From Fibrobacterota bacterium (GTDB lineage: Bacteria > Fibrobacterota > Fibrobacteria > UBA5070), in the NCBI GenBank assembly GCA_016715065.1, contig JADKBN010000010.1, forward strand, positions 186,001 to 250,000: DNA of 64,000 nt, given 5' to 3'. Both the position numbers and the translations under genes were made by a program. Shown here in pieces: positions 35,641-44,007 of the stretch. Under the pieces are notes generated by a model. It saw only the letters and a list, made by a program, of their open reading frames with translations, made no database searches and had not been told where the DNA came from. How positions within the stretch are numbered: the stretch's first letter is position 1; every line of letters begins with the position of its first letter.

Positions 35641-36468
35641 TTGGTTCGCTCTTTGGAAACCCGTTCGCCGTGGGGGTTGCGCAAGGCCGTCGACAGGGAC
35701 CGCAAGGCCGACGAGCGGACACGTCCAGCCCTGTCCAGGCCGGACCGCGAATCGTTTCGGTTCTTCCAGCTCCAGGACGACCATCCGAGCCTGTTGGAGG
35801 ATCTGGTTCCGGGAGAGGAAGTGCTCACCAGCCGCGGACCTGCATGGCTATCCAAAAGGCCGCTGGACGAATTCTGGATTCCGCTTCCGTCCATGCCCCA
35901 GCCCGATCCGACGCGGATCTGGTTTGATATCGAGACGCGCGGTGGCCGCGGCAACCCGGGGTTCCTGTTCGGGGCGGTCTACCACCAGGACGGACGTTGG
36001 TGGCTCTGGCAAGCGTTGGCGCGCACCACGGAGGAAGAACCCGCGATGCTGGAGCTTGTGACGGAATTTGTCAAAGCTCGTCCCCGTCTGGTCAGCTATT
36101 CCGGCACCAAGAACGATTGGCCGTTCCTGCTGTCGCGTTGGAGCCATTTCCAGATGGCCGCTCCCAAGTTTTCCGACCACCTGGATTTGTTCGACCGGGC
36201 CCAGGTCCTGTACCGAGGCGTGCTTCCCTCGTGCCGGCTGGTGACCCTGGAACACCATCTGTGCGGTCGCTGGCGGGAAGCGGATCTCGCTTCGGGTTTC
36301 ATCCCCATCGCCTACCAGGAATGGCTGGAACATCGCGACGGAAGGCTGCTGGCCCAAGTCCTTTTGCACAACGCGTTGGACGTGGTGTGCCTCTTGGAGT
36401 TGGAGCCGTTTCTTACCGTGGAGGCGAGCCCGCTGCCGCAGCGGTTGGTCGTTGCCGAACCCACCTGA
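35641..36468 (+). CDS. YprB-like RNase H-fold 3'-5' exonuclease
   Basis: The protein of at least 275 residues shows DEDD-type motifs: RIWFDIETRGG (first Asp and Glu), VSYSGTKNDWPFLLSRW, DHLDLFDRAQVLYRG and HNALDVVCLLELE. These match the YprB/RNase_H_2 group of putative DNA/RNA exonucleases. A TAG at 35584 bounds the frame. The only strong ribosome-binding site, AAGGAG at 35578-35583, points to an ATC codon at 35590, while the nearest standard start is TTG at 35641. The 3' end overlaps the convergent lnt by 56 bases. Confidence 0.8.
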   Translation: MVRSLETRSPWGLRKAVDRDRKADERTRPALSRPDRESFRFFQLQDDHPSLLEDLVPGEEVLTSRGPAWLSKRPLDEFWIPLPSMPQPDPTRIWFDIETRGGRGNPGFLFGAVYHQDGRWWLWQALARTTEEEPAMLELVTEFVKARPRLVSYSGTKNDWPFLLSRWSHFQMAAPKFSDHLDLFDRAQVLYRGVLPSCRLVTLEHHLCGRWREADLASGFIPIAYQEWLEHRDGRLLAQVLLHNALDVVCLLELEPFLTVEASPLPQRLVVAEPT

Positions 36469-37918
36469 AGGCCAACATGCCGAGCGCTCCCGCCGATAGC
36501 ATCCACAAGAGAAGATCGATCCACTCGCCGTGGTATCCGTAGAAAGAGCCTGGTCCTTCGGGCACGGACACCACCAGCGCGGTGTCGCGCATCATCTCCG
36601 TGCGGGCGAGAACCCTTCCGATGTGGTCGGTGGCCCCGGAGATCCCCGTATTGGCGGCTCTGACCATGGAAAGCCCGTTTTCCACCGCGTGGAACCGATG
36701 GATGTTCCAATGCTGGCGAGGTCCCAAGGAGTTGCCGAACCAGCCATCGTTGGTGACCACCACCATCGCGCGCGCGCCCTTGGCCAGGGCCAGGCGCGGA
36801 AAGTCGGCATGCACCATTTCGAAGCAGATGGCCGGCGCCCAAGGGATGCCCGTGTTCCAGACAGATAGCGACTCGCCCGCGGAAAACCCACTCTGTCCCA
36901 GCTTCACCTGGTTGAGCGCGGGCAGGATGTTGTCGAAAGGCAGATGCTCGCTGAACGGAACCAGACGTAATTTGTCATAGCGTTCGCCCCGCTCGCCAGG
37001 GCGCACCAGAAAGGCGGAATTGCGAAGATGGCCGCTGTCGGGATGGGCCGGATTCCTAAGGTATTCCAAGGCGCCAACCACCACCGGTGAGTTCGATCGC
37101 GCCGCCAGTTTCTGGATCTTGACGACTTCGTCGGGGCGCCAGCTCCAAAGGTCGGGGATGGCGGTTTCCGGCAAGGCCCAAAGGTCGGGTTTTTCATGAA
37201 TGCGGTCGATGGTGGCCCAGGTGCGGTTCATGACCGTCTGGAAATAATTCTCGTCCCATTTGCGGGTCTGGGGGATGGCGGGCTGGATGATGGCCACCCG
37301 CATCTTGCCGGGATGCCCAGGCGAGTTCCAGCGCAGGGCGCCCCCGATCCACCACATCGCCCAAAAGAGCGCAGGCACGATCCAAATTCGGCGGGGGAGC
37401 TCTCCTTTTTTCCAAAGCGCCAACACCGCCGCGGTGGCGGCCATGATCAGTCCCGCCCCGTACACCCCGGTCCAGGCCACGCCTTGCAACCCGGGCAGAT
37501 ACCCGCCGAGATCGTAGCCGATGTGCATCCAAGGAAAGGCCATTTGGCCCCAGCCGCGCACCAGTTCGATCCCCAAAAACAAGAAGGGCCAGGCCCATGG
37601 AATGCCCAATCGGCGACAATGCACCCAAAGCCAGGTCCAAAGAGCCTGGAAAGCCGCCAGGTACGCGAACAGCAATACCAGTCCCAGCGCGATGGTCGCG
37701 GCAGGGCCGACGTTCATGACGTTGTGGATCCAGTGCAAGGCGCCCAACTGGAGCACGAACCCGGAGAGGAATCCCTTTTTGGCCGCACGGCCGGGCGTGT
37801 CGTCGTCCACCCAAAGCAACATGCCGGCCAAGACCAGCGGAAACAGCGGACCCAAGGGCAGGGGAGGGATGCACAGAGCTTCCAACAATCCCCAAACCAA
37901 GGCCCAGAGGGCGATCAT
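36413..37918 (-). CDS. lnt: Apolipoprotein N-acyltransferase
   Basis: Lnt adds the third acyl chain to lipoproteins in the inner membrane. The 501-residue protein has about six N-terminal membrane spans (residues 1-195), then a nitrilase-like periplasmic domain with catalytic Glu251 (LPETAIP), Lys316 (YDKLRLVPFSE) and Cys365 (ICFEMVH), and one C-terminal span. Many lipoproteins in this window are likely substrates. It overlaps rsmI by four bases and the convergent exonuclease gene by 56. Confidence 0.95.
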   Translation of the reverse strand: MIALWALVWGLLEALCIPPLPLGPLFPLVLAGMLLWVDDDTPGRAAKKGFLSGFVLQLGALHWIHNVMNVGPAATIALGLVLLFAYLAAFQALWTWLWVHCRRLGIPWAWPFLFLGIELVRGWGQMAFPWMHIGYDLGGYLPGLQGVAWTGVYGAGLIMAATAAVLALWKKGELPRRIWIVPALFWAMWWIGGALRWNSPGHPGKMRVAIIQPAIPQTRKWDENYFQTVMNRTWATIDRIHEKPDLWALPETAIPDLWSWRPDEVVKIQKLAARSNSPVVVGALEYLRNPAHPDSGHLRNSAFLVRPGERGERYDKLRLVPFSEHLPFDNILPALNQVKLGQSGFSAGESLSVWNTGIPWAPAICFEMVHADFPRLALAKGARAMVVVTNDGWFGNSLGPRQHWNIHRFHAVENGLSMVRAANTGISGATDHIGRVLARTEMMRDTALVVSVPEGPGSFYGYHGEWIDLLLWMLSAGALGMLAFRWVRQRPTAAAAGSPPR

Positions 37919-38595
37919 CCCTTGCCTTGCGGGTGGAACAGCACAACGAATTCCCCTTTGGGTTCCTTGGGCAATTTCAGGAGGAGCTCCGCGCCGGTCC
38001 CGAACAGATATTCTTCATGGAGCTTGGTCAGTTCGCGGGCGAGAACCACGCGAACTTCGGGAAGCACTTCGGCGAGGTCTTCGCAGGTGCTGCGGATCTG
38101 GTAGGGGCTGCAGTAGAAGATCAGGGTGCGATCTTCCAGGGCCAGGGCGGACAATTTCCGTTTGCGCTCGCCGTGCTTGCGCGGTAAAAATCCCTCGAAC
38201 GCGAAGCGGTCGGTAGGCAGACCCGATGCCACGAGGGCCGATAGCATCGCCGAGGCGCCGGGCGCGGTGGTGACAGGCACCCCTTCGCGGCGACAGGCCC
38301 GCACCAGGAAAAACGCCTCGTCGGAAATCCCGGGCGTGCCGGCGTCGCAGATCAGAGCGAAGGACTCGCCGCTTTTGAGGCGAGAGACCAGTTCCGGGGT
38401 GCGACGCTCCTTGTTGTGGTCGTGGTAGGGACTGGTCCGTACCTTGATCCCGTGATGGGACAGAAGTCGGGAGGAGTGGCGCGTATCCTCGCAAAGGATC
38501 TCGTCGACGGTGTTGAAAACATCCAGAGCCCGCAGAGTGATATCCTGCAGATTCCCGATTGGAGTACTGACGATGTGAAGGGTTCCCTCTGGCAC
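37915..38595 (-). CDS. rsmI: 16S rRNA (cytidine1402-2'-O)-methyltransferase RsmI
   Basis: RsmI methylates the ribose of C1402 in the decoding centre. The 226-residue form begins with GTG giving VPEGTLHIVSTPIGNL, which is the conserved N-terminus; a longer TTG start at 38631 would overlap the divergent STAS gene. Motifs CEDTRHSSRLL, CDAGTPGISDE and APGASAMLSAL are all present. Neither start has a good ribosome-binding site. It overlaps the lnt start by 4 nt. Confidence 0.92.
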   Translation of the reverse strand: MPEGTLHIVSTPIGNLQDITLRALDVFNTVDEILCEDTRHSSRLLSHHGIKVRTSPYHDHNKERRTPELVSRLKSGESFALICDAGTPGISDEAFFLVRACRREGVPVTTAPGASAMLSALVASGLPTDRFAFEGFLPRKHGERKRKLSALALEDRTLIFYCSPYQIRSTCEDLAEVLPEVRVVLARELTKLHEEYLFGTGAELLLKLPKEPKGEFVVLFHPQGKG

Positions 38596-38618
38596 GGAGG
38601 GAAGAGTATACTTGCCCC

Positions 38619-39062
38619 ATGAAACTGACAATCGCGCGAGAGTCGGATTCCTGCATTTTTCGCATCCAGGGCAAGGTGGGATGGGAAAGTTCCCGTCTGT
38701 TGGACCGCGAAGTCCGCCAGTCCGTGGAGCAAGGCGGGCGTTTTCTGGTGTTCGATCTGGATGGGATCGAGTTTTTGAGTTCCGGAGCCATCGGCGTTCT
38801 GGTCTACCATCTGCGTCGCTTGCAGACGGGCAAGGGCGACATCTTCATTGTCACCTCCAACAATTACGTGATGTATTTGTTCCGCACCATTGGGTTCCAC
38901 AAGGTGTTCGAAGGAAAAATCTTCCGCACCATGGCCGACCTCGAACCCGCGCTGACCGCGCAGTTGCCTGGCTGGGAGCGGCCAAGCTTGGAAGCTTGGC
39001 GCGAGGTGGATGCTGGAGATGGTTCCGACGACGAACTCAGCCACAAGGATGAACTGGGATGA
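38619..39062 (+). CDS. STAS-domain protein (anti-anti-sigma type)
   Basis: The 147-residue protein is an STAS domain with DLDGIEFLSSGAIGVLVYHL, where Ser54/Ser55 is the usual phosphorylation site of SpoIIAA-like antagonists. It extends about 40 residues beyond the core in an acidic tail (DAGDGSDDELSHKDELG). No partner anti-sigma kinase or phosphatase is encoded nearby. It overlaps manA as ATGA. The role is probably signal integration, with target unknown. Confidence 0.85.
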   Translation: MKLTIARESDSCIFRIQGKVGWESSRLLDREVRQSVEQGGRFLVFDLDGIEFLSSGAIGVLVYHLRRLQTGKGDIFIVTSNNYVMYLFRTIGFHKVFEGKIFRTMADLEPALTAQLPGWERPSLEAWREVDAGDGSDDELSHKDELG

Positions 39063-40078
39063 CCCTTTCGGTGACAGTGCCTCTTTTTCCGGTACCCCGG
39101 TTGGTCGAACGCCCCTGGGGCGGATCCCAGCTTCGATCGTGGGGACGAGATTGCCTGGAGGGAATTCGGGTCGGTGAAAGCTGGGAACTGGGTTGTTTTC
39201 CCGGATTCGATTCCCCGATGGAAGGCGTTGGCTTTCCGACCCTTTCGGCAGCGATTTCCTCTGGCAAGGCGCCATGGCCAGGTTGCGCTGGAGGCACGTT
39301 TCCTCTTTTGGTCAAGCTGATGGATGCTCGGGAGACCCTCTCCATTCAAGTCCACCCGGCTGTGGCATCGCCCGACGCGCAACCCAAGAACGAATGTTGG
39401 ATTGTCCTCGACGCCCCTGCCGGTGCATATCTCCTCGCGGGGACCACCATCAAGCTGGATCCAGCGGAATTGGTCTCCCGGATTGGAGTGGGGGAGACCG
39501 ATCTTTTGGCCAAGATTCCCGTAAAGGCCGGCGATGCCGTGATGATCCCGGCGGGCACCGTTCATGCCATCACGGGGGGATTGTTGATCGCCGAAGTGCA
39601 GCAGGCATCCGACACCACCTACCGGCTTTACGACTGGGGTCGGGTCGGATTGGACGGGACTCCTCGCGAACTTCATCTGGAGCAGGCGATAGCTTGCCTG
39701 GATCCGGTGCCCAACCCTGGACTCAAACCTGTGCCTGTGGCCATCGATGGCTCCAGCGAGATTTTGTGCGCATGCCCTTGGTTTGCCGTCAAACGGATCC
39801 GTCCGGGAACCGGCGAGCGCATCAAGGCTCACGATGGATTTCGGATCCTGCTGGTGCAGGAAGGTTTGGTGGATCTTTCCTGGGAGGGAGGACGCAAATC
39901 GCTGGAGCGGGGGCGTGTGGTCCTGCTCCCACCGCATGCGAGTGTCCAGATCGCAGGTGGATTGGTTCTGGAAACGTGGGTGCCCTCGTGGGATCGCGAT
40001 GTTCTCGGGCCCGTGCTGTCCGCCGGCCACTCACGGGAAATGGCGAACCAACTCTCGGCGGGAATCGTACGGGGGTGA
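39059..40078 (+). CDS. manA: Mannose-6-phosphate isomerase, class I
   Basis: The enzyme interconverts mannose 6-phosphate and fructose 6-phosphate. The 339-residue protein carries ERPWGG near the N-terminus, the zinc ligands in SIQVHPA and KNECWIVLD, GTVHAITGG and QASDTTYRLYDWGR. The C-terminal cupin-like part completes the class I small form. It would link mannan breakdown to glycolysis or supply GDP-mannose. It overlaps the upstream STAS gene and downstream Nudix gene by 4 nt each. Confidence 0.93.
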   Translation: MTLSVTVPLFPVPRLVERPWGGSQLRSWGRDCLEGIRVGESWELGCFPGFDSPMEGVGFPTLSAAISSGKAPWPGCAGGTFPLLVKLMDARETLSIQVHPAVASPDAQPKNECWIVLDAPAGAYLLAGTTIKLDPAELVSRIGVGETDLLAKIPVKAGDAVMIPAGTVHAITGGLLIAEVQQASDTTYRLYDWGRVGLDGTPRELHLEQAIACLDPVPNPGLKPVPVAIDGSSEILCACPWFAVKRIRPGTGERIKAHDGFRILLVQEGLVDLSWEGGRKSLERGRVVLLPPHASVQIAGGLVLETWVPSWDRDVLGPVLSAGHSREMANQLSAGIVRG

Positions 40079-40620
40079 TTTTGGACAACTCGAGTCCGGA
40101 CCTGTCGCAGGAAATGCTGGATGTGCTGGACGAACAAGGCCGCGTGGTTTCCACGGCCACCCGCCAGGAGGTTCATGCCCTCGGCCTGCTTCATCGGGCG
40201 GTGCATATTCTGGTGATCGGCACCGACGGCCGCTTGCTTTTGCAAAAACGCTCCGCCAGCAAGGCATCCTGGCCAGGCCTGTGGGATACATCGGTAGGTG
40301 GCCACGTCTGCGCTGGCGAAGCGCCTTTGGAGAGCGCTCTGCGGGAGTGCCGGGAAGAGCTCGGGATATCGGTGGATGCCAATGAGCTGGAACCGCTGGG
40401 ACGGTATTTGTTCGATGGCCAAAGCCTCGATCCGGAATGGGTGGATTCGTGGATTCTGGTCCACGACGGTCCGTTCGTTCCCGATTCCGTTGAGGTGGAA
40501 TCGGTGGAATTCTGCACAGCCAGCGAAGTGGAAGAACGGATCAGGTCGGCTTCGACGACGCCCCACTTCGCCGCACAATGGGAGCGGGAACTGAAAGGCC
40601 GGGGACGCGTCCAGCCCTGA
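40075..40620 (+). CDS. Nudix hydrolase, isopentenyl-diphosphate isomerase-like subgroup
   Basis: The 181-residue protein has a Nudix box GHVCAGEAPLESALRECREELGI (shown by its parts GHVCAGEAP and RECREELGI) after HRAVHILVIGTDGRLLLQKR, a start typical of YfcD/IPP isomerase-like Nudix proteins. The GTG at 40075 overlaps the manA stop as GTGA; TTG 40081 is an alternative. The 3' end overlaps the convergent rRNA methylase gene by 80 bases. The substrate is unknown. Confidence 0.85.
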   Translation: MILDNSSPDLSQEMLDVLDEQGRVVSTATRQEVHALGLLHRAVHILVIGTDGRLLLQKRSASKASWPGLWDTSVGGHVCAGEAPLESALRECREELGISVDANELEPLGRYLFDGQSLDPEWVDSWILVHDGPFVPDSVEVESVEFCTASEVEERIRSASTTPHFAAQWERELKGRGRVQP

Positions 40621-41335
40621 CAGCCTCGAACGCGCAAAGCGAGGCGGTCACGGCGACGTTCAGACTTTCCACTTCCGGGCACATGGGTAAGGACAGTGCT
40701 TCGTCCAGCGCCGATCGGACGGTTGGACGCATTCCGTCGCTTTCGCTGCCCAATACGAACACGGTCCGCTCGGCCAACTCGTGTCCCAAAAGAGATCTGG
40801 CGGCGTCGGCGGCCAGGCCGTACACCCAATAGCCGTCCTTCTTGAGCGCATCCAGGGCAGCGACCAGCTTGGGAACCCGGACAATCCGCATCCGGCTGCC
40901 ATACCCGGCTGACGCCTCCAAAAAAGCCTGGCCGGGAAGGGCTCCACCCTTCGCGGGCAAAAGCAGGGTGGAGCAGCCTGCCGCGACCAAAGTCCGGCAG
41001 ATCAAACCCAGATTCCGGGGATTCTCCACACCGTCCAGCGCGAACACCACGGTGCGCTGGTCCCAGGGGAGTGCCAAAAAATCTTCCAGCGAAGAGATGG
41101 GCAGCAGCGAGGTTTGCGCGACGACCCCACCGTGGTCGGCTTGGCCGCACAACGAGGCGAGTTTCGCATCCGGTGCCAACCGGAAATCGACACTGTTCTC
41201 CTTGCACAACCCTTCCACTTCCGCGCGTGCGGCACCCAGCCGTTCGGAAATCCAGACCCGCAAGACGGATCGACCAGAGCGAAGCAGTTCCAACACGGGG
41301 CGCCTGCCCCGTACCCAATCGGATTGTGATTCCAT
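40541..41335 (-). CDS. TrmH/SpoU-family RNA 2'-O-methyltransferase (RlmB-like)
   Basis: The 264-residue protein starts MESQSDWVRGRRPVLELLRS, the usual substrate-binding N-terminal domain of RlmB/TrmH proteins. It has the SPOUT motifs ALDGVENPRNLGLICRT, VLGSESDGM and LPMCPEVESLNVAVTASL, which form the knotted SAM site. The target is most likely 23S rRNA or tRNA. The ATG at 41335 is chosen because the longer upstream frame is not protein-like. Its last 80 bases overlap the convergent Nudix gene. Confidence 0.88.
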   Translation of the reverse strand: MESQSDWVRGRRPVLELLRSGRSVLRVWISERLGAARAEVEGLCKENSVDFRLAPDAKLASLCGQADHGGVVAQTSLLPISSLEDFLALPWDQRTVVFALDGVENPRNLGLICRTLVAAGCSTLLLPAKGGALPGQAFLEASAGYGSRMRIVRVPKLVAALDALKKDGYWVYGLAADAARSLLGHELAERTVFVLGSESDGMRPTVRSALDEALSLPMCPEVESLNVAVTASLCAFEAVRAGRVPGLSVPAPIVRRSGASSKPT

Positions 41336-41434
41336 GGCACCAAGATGTATTCTCCTTGGGACAATCGCGGCGCACATCCGCCACCAACCTCCTCCATCCT
41401 CGCCGATTTTGCGCGGGGGAAAGACTGCGTCTGT

Positions 41435-42538
41435 GTGAAGATCCCACATGTCCATAGCCAGACCGTTCTGGTCGCCGACGACGATGCCGCGATTCATGCC
41501 ATTTTTCGTCGATTGCTGAAGCCGTTGGGCACACGGCTGATTTCCTGCCGGGACGGAACCTCCGCCTGTGAGCAGGCGCTGGCCCAGGTGCCGGAAATCA
41601 TCTTTCTGGACGTCGTGATGCCAGGAATGGACGGGACCGACCTCTGCCGGAAGCTGCGAGAGACTCCTGCCACCGCCATCGTGCCCATCATCTTGCTTTC
41701 TTCCCTGGGCGAACCGACCGACCGACTGAAGGGTCTGGAAGCGGGAGCCAACGACTACTTGGTCAAGCCCATCGCGCTTCCTGAGGTCCTGGCGAAAGTC
41801 CGTACCTACTTGCAACTTTCCACGTTGCACCGCAAAGCCATCGAAATCGAGCGTCGACGAGCTGTGACCGGCTTGCTGCGCGGATTGGCCCATCAGTTCA
41901 ACAATATTCTATGCGGATTGTCCGGATCCGCCCAAGTTCTGGATCGTCGCTTGGGGGGGGATCATCCAGCCAAGGACCAGGTCAAGGTGATCGTCCAGTA
42001 CAGCCAAAGGGCCGCCACCATCAGCCAGCAACTGCTGGTCCTTGCTGGTGCTCGCCACGACTTGGGGTCGGCAGGTTCCAAAGAACTCTCCGAAGCGATC
42101 CGTTCGGCTTGGGAATCCGCTCTCACGGGGATCGCAAGGTCGCACCGCATGGTGGTGACGGGATCGATCGAACCAGGGGTGAGATTGAAGATCGGCGAAG
42201 CCGACCTTCAGGCTTGCTTGTTCCATGTTTTGCAAAATGCGCTGCGTGCGTCTCCGCAAGGAGGCGAGATCCAGATTCAAATCCAGCCGGAGGCTTCCGC
42301 AATCCGGTTGGGGATCACCGACCTCGGGTGCGGCATGACCCAACAGGAATTGGCAAAATCCATGGAACCCTTCCACCAGAACTGGGACCGACCCTCCGAC
42401 GCCGGGTTGGGACTGCCATTCGTGAGGGCATTGATGGAAGATTGCGGTGGTTCCCTCGAACTGGCTTCGGTCAAGGGTTCCGGGACCACCGCGACCTTGC
42501 GGATTCCGATCGACGCGACGTTCCACGTTGCCGCCTGA
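41435..42538 (+). CDS. Receiver-histidine kinase hybrid
   Basis: The 367-residue protein places a receiver domain first (VLVADDDAAIHAIFRRLL, phosphoacceptor Asp in FLDVVMPGMDG, LVKPI; residues 1-120). This is followed by a HisKA-like helix with GLAHQFNNILCG carrying the phospho-His, and an HATPase domain (HVLQNALRASP, TDLGCGMT, GLGLPFVRALMED). No membrane span or sensor domain is present, so the receiver probably is the input. The GTG at 41435 is the likely start; the open frame extends to an ATG at 41345. The partner regulator is not adjacent. Confidence 0.85.
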   Translation: MKIPHVHSQTVLVADDDAAIHAIFRRLLKPLGTRLISCRDGTSACEQALAQVPEIIFLDVVMPGMDGTDLCRKLRETPATAIVPIILLSSLGEPTDRLKGLEAGANDYLVKPIALPEVLAKVRTYLQLSTLHRKAIEIERRRAVTGLLRGLAHQFNNILCGLSGSAQVLDRRLGGDHPAKDQVKVIVQYSQRAATISQQLLVLAGARHDLGSAGSKELSEAIRSAWESALTGIARSHRMVVTGSIEPGVRLKIGEADLQACLFHVLQNALRASPQGGEIQIQIQPEASAIRLGITDLGCGMTQQELAKSMEPFHQNWDRPSDAGLGLPFVRALMEDCGGSLELASVKGSGTTATLRIPIDATFHVAA

Positions 42539-42588
42539 TTTTTGGACTGGGCGGCGAAATCGGAGGGAAGGCTCTATTTTCTCTAGCC

Positions 42589-43047
42589 ATGGATCAAGAA
42601 ACGATGGGACCTTCCGAGTCAAGCTTGGGTTGGAGCGAGATGGATCGTCAGCACGGAGCGCTGTTCCATGCGCTCCACGTGTTGGCGACATCCCCCAGGG
42701 GAAAGGTGGATGACCTGCGGGAGATGCGCCGCATCTTCGCGGTCCTGACGGAGCATTTTCGGTGGGAAGAAGCGGAGATGGCCACCATGGGCTATCCGGA
42801 CCGGTCGCGCCATGTTGTGGATCACCAGAGAGAACTTTGGTCCATCGCCCAATTGCTGAGATCCCTGGAGGATCTTGGCGAGCTCGATGCCGAAGCCCTG
42901 GAAGCCTGCGATGCCTGGACGCACCGTCATGTCGCGTCCATGGATTCGGATTTTGTCCAGTTCGTGCAGGACCGGGAAATCTGGGAACTTCGCCGCGAGT
43001 GCATGGACATGGATTACGAAGACCGCCTGGCGGCCTTCCCCGCCTAG
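42589..43047 (+). CDS. Bacteriohemerythrin-like protein
   Basis: The 152-residue helical protein has the di-iron ligand pattern of hemerythrins: DRQHGALFHAL, LTEHFRWEEAEM (HxxxE), HVVDHQREL, and WTHRHVASMDSDF (HxxxxD). Such proteins bind oxygen, or sense or deliver it. It follows the receiver-kinase gene by 50 bases and could share its transcript, which would fit an oxygen-linked signalling module. A REP-like repeat lies immediately downstream. Confidence 0.85.
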   Translation: MDQETMGPSESSLGWSEMDRQHGALFHALHVLATSPRGKVDDLREMRRIFAVLTEHFRWEEAEMATMGYPDRSRHVVDHQRELWSIAQLLRSLEDLGELDAEALEACDAWTHRHVASMDSDFVQFVQDREIWELRRECMDMDYEDRLAAFPA

Positions 43048-43071
43048 TGTGCTGTCCTGGTGGAAAGAAAA

Positions 43072-43190
43072 CCATCCGTTCGTCCTGAGGACCGCTGCGG
43101 CAACAAAAGTTTGGCGGGGCACCTCTGGTGCCAGCCCATGCCTGTCCTGAGGAGGTGGCGTAGCCACCGTCTCGAAGGGAAATGGGCGTC
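43072..43190. repeat. REP-like repeat copies downstream of hemerythrin gene
   Basis: The stretch contains CCGTTCGTCCTGAGGACCGC and then CCTGTCCTGAGGAGGTGGCG with CACCGTCTCGAAGGG, the same core as the foldback at 8294-8423. GTCTCGACAACTGCGG follows at ~43192. The inverse of this sequence occurs at 43920-43966, so two copies flank the Rrf2 gene head-to-head. Confidence 0.7.
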
Positions 43191-43279
43191 TCGACAACTG
43201 CGGCAATTGGGGCTTCGGTTGGGCGCCTTAAGCGCCAAGGGCGAGGATAGTTTCGGAAATATAGGGACGCTACACTAGC

Positions 43280-43726
43280 TCAGTTCGCCGCGGCCATTTC
43301 TTCGCGGAGGCAACCGCACAGCGATCGGATTCCGGCACGCTCGTCCAGCAAACGATCGATGGGGGTGGCTGCGTAGACCTCCTCCATCCGCAAGAGCGCG
43401 TCTTCCAGAGTGCCGTGGAGCATGCACAAGGTCTTGTGCTCCTCGATCTTGAGCGGACAGGAACGAATATGATGGAGTGGTTCCACCGCGGTGATCACGT
43501 CCAGCACCGAAAACGAAGAGGCGATTTGGACCAGAGCGAATCCGCCGTGCAATCCGCGCTGGCTGGAAACCAGTCCCACCCTTGTCAAGGATTGCATCAC
43601 CTTCGACAAATAGGGAACCGGCACATGCGTTTTCTCTGCGATGTTGGCGGCCGTCTGAGGGACAGGATGGGTCTGGGCCAGATGGACGATTGCACGCAAC
43701 GCGTACTCGGCGGTCTGGGATATCAT
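43280..43726 (-). CDS. Rrf2-family transcriptional regulator
   Basis: The 149-residue protein starts MISQTAEYALRAIVHLAQ, the hallmark N-terminus of Rrf2/IscR/NsrR proteins, with a winged HTH (VPVPYLSKVMQSLTRVGLVS). Three or more cysteines (RSCPLK, TLCMLH, SLCGCL) could ligate an Fe-S cluster. The internal Met at 43726 is used because the nine-residue upstream extension is atypical. An inverted repeat AATCC/GGATT lies just upstream and may be its own operator. The target genes are unknown; a redox or NO-response role is typical. Confidence 0.88.
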   Translation of the reverse strand: MISQTAEYALRAIVHLAQTHPVPQTAANIAEKTHVPVPYLSKVMQSLTRVGLVSSQRGLHGGFALVQIASSFSVLDVITAVEPLHHIRSCPLKIEEHKTLCMLHGTLEDALLRMEEVYAATPIDRLLDERAGIRSLCGCLREEMAAAN

Positions 43727-43730
43727 CCTA

Positions 43731-43747
43731 AATCCCCTAAGAGGATT
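43731..43747. promoter_or_regulatory. Inverted repeat upstream of the Rrf2 gene
   Basis: AATCC-CCTAAGA-GGATT is a 5-bp-arm inverted repeat immediately before the start codon of the Rrf2-type gene, a position suited to autoregulation. The arms are short, so chance cannot be excluded. Confidence 0.3.
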
Positions 43748-43928
43748 GGGCACATCGCATCCCTCTCTATCGCGGGATCCAGGATCATCGTTCCTCCATT
43801 GGGCGGCGTTTACTGGATAGATAGATAATCAGATATGATGATCTTCAAAGGGGCGATCTGGAAAAATCGTTGATGATTTTGCCCAAAAGGGCTTTCTCGA
43901 GGGCCGATGGCCTTTGCCTACCGCAGTT

Positions 43929-43966
43929 GTCGAGACGCGGCGTGGCCGCTCCTCAGGACGAACGGC
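43929..43966. repeat. REP-like repeat copy 3' of rlmH
   Basis: TCGAGACGCGGCGTGGCCGC followed by TCCTCAGGACGAACGG is the reverse orientation of the repeat core found at 8.3 and 43.1 kb. It contains its own GCGGC-GTG-GCCGC hairpin. It lies downstream of rlmH and upstream of the Rrf2 gene. Confidence 0.7.
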
Positions 43967-44007
43967 TTTTTAGCGCTTCGCTTTGATTGCCAGACTTGCC
44001 AAGTAGA

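Noticed and set aside
43210..43240. GGCGC/GCGCC hairpin downstream of the hemerythrin gene as a terminator
   Set aside because: No T-run follows it on either strand.
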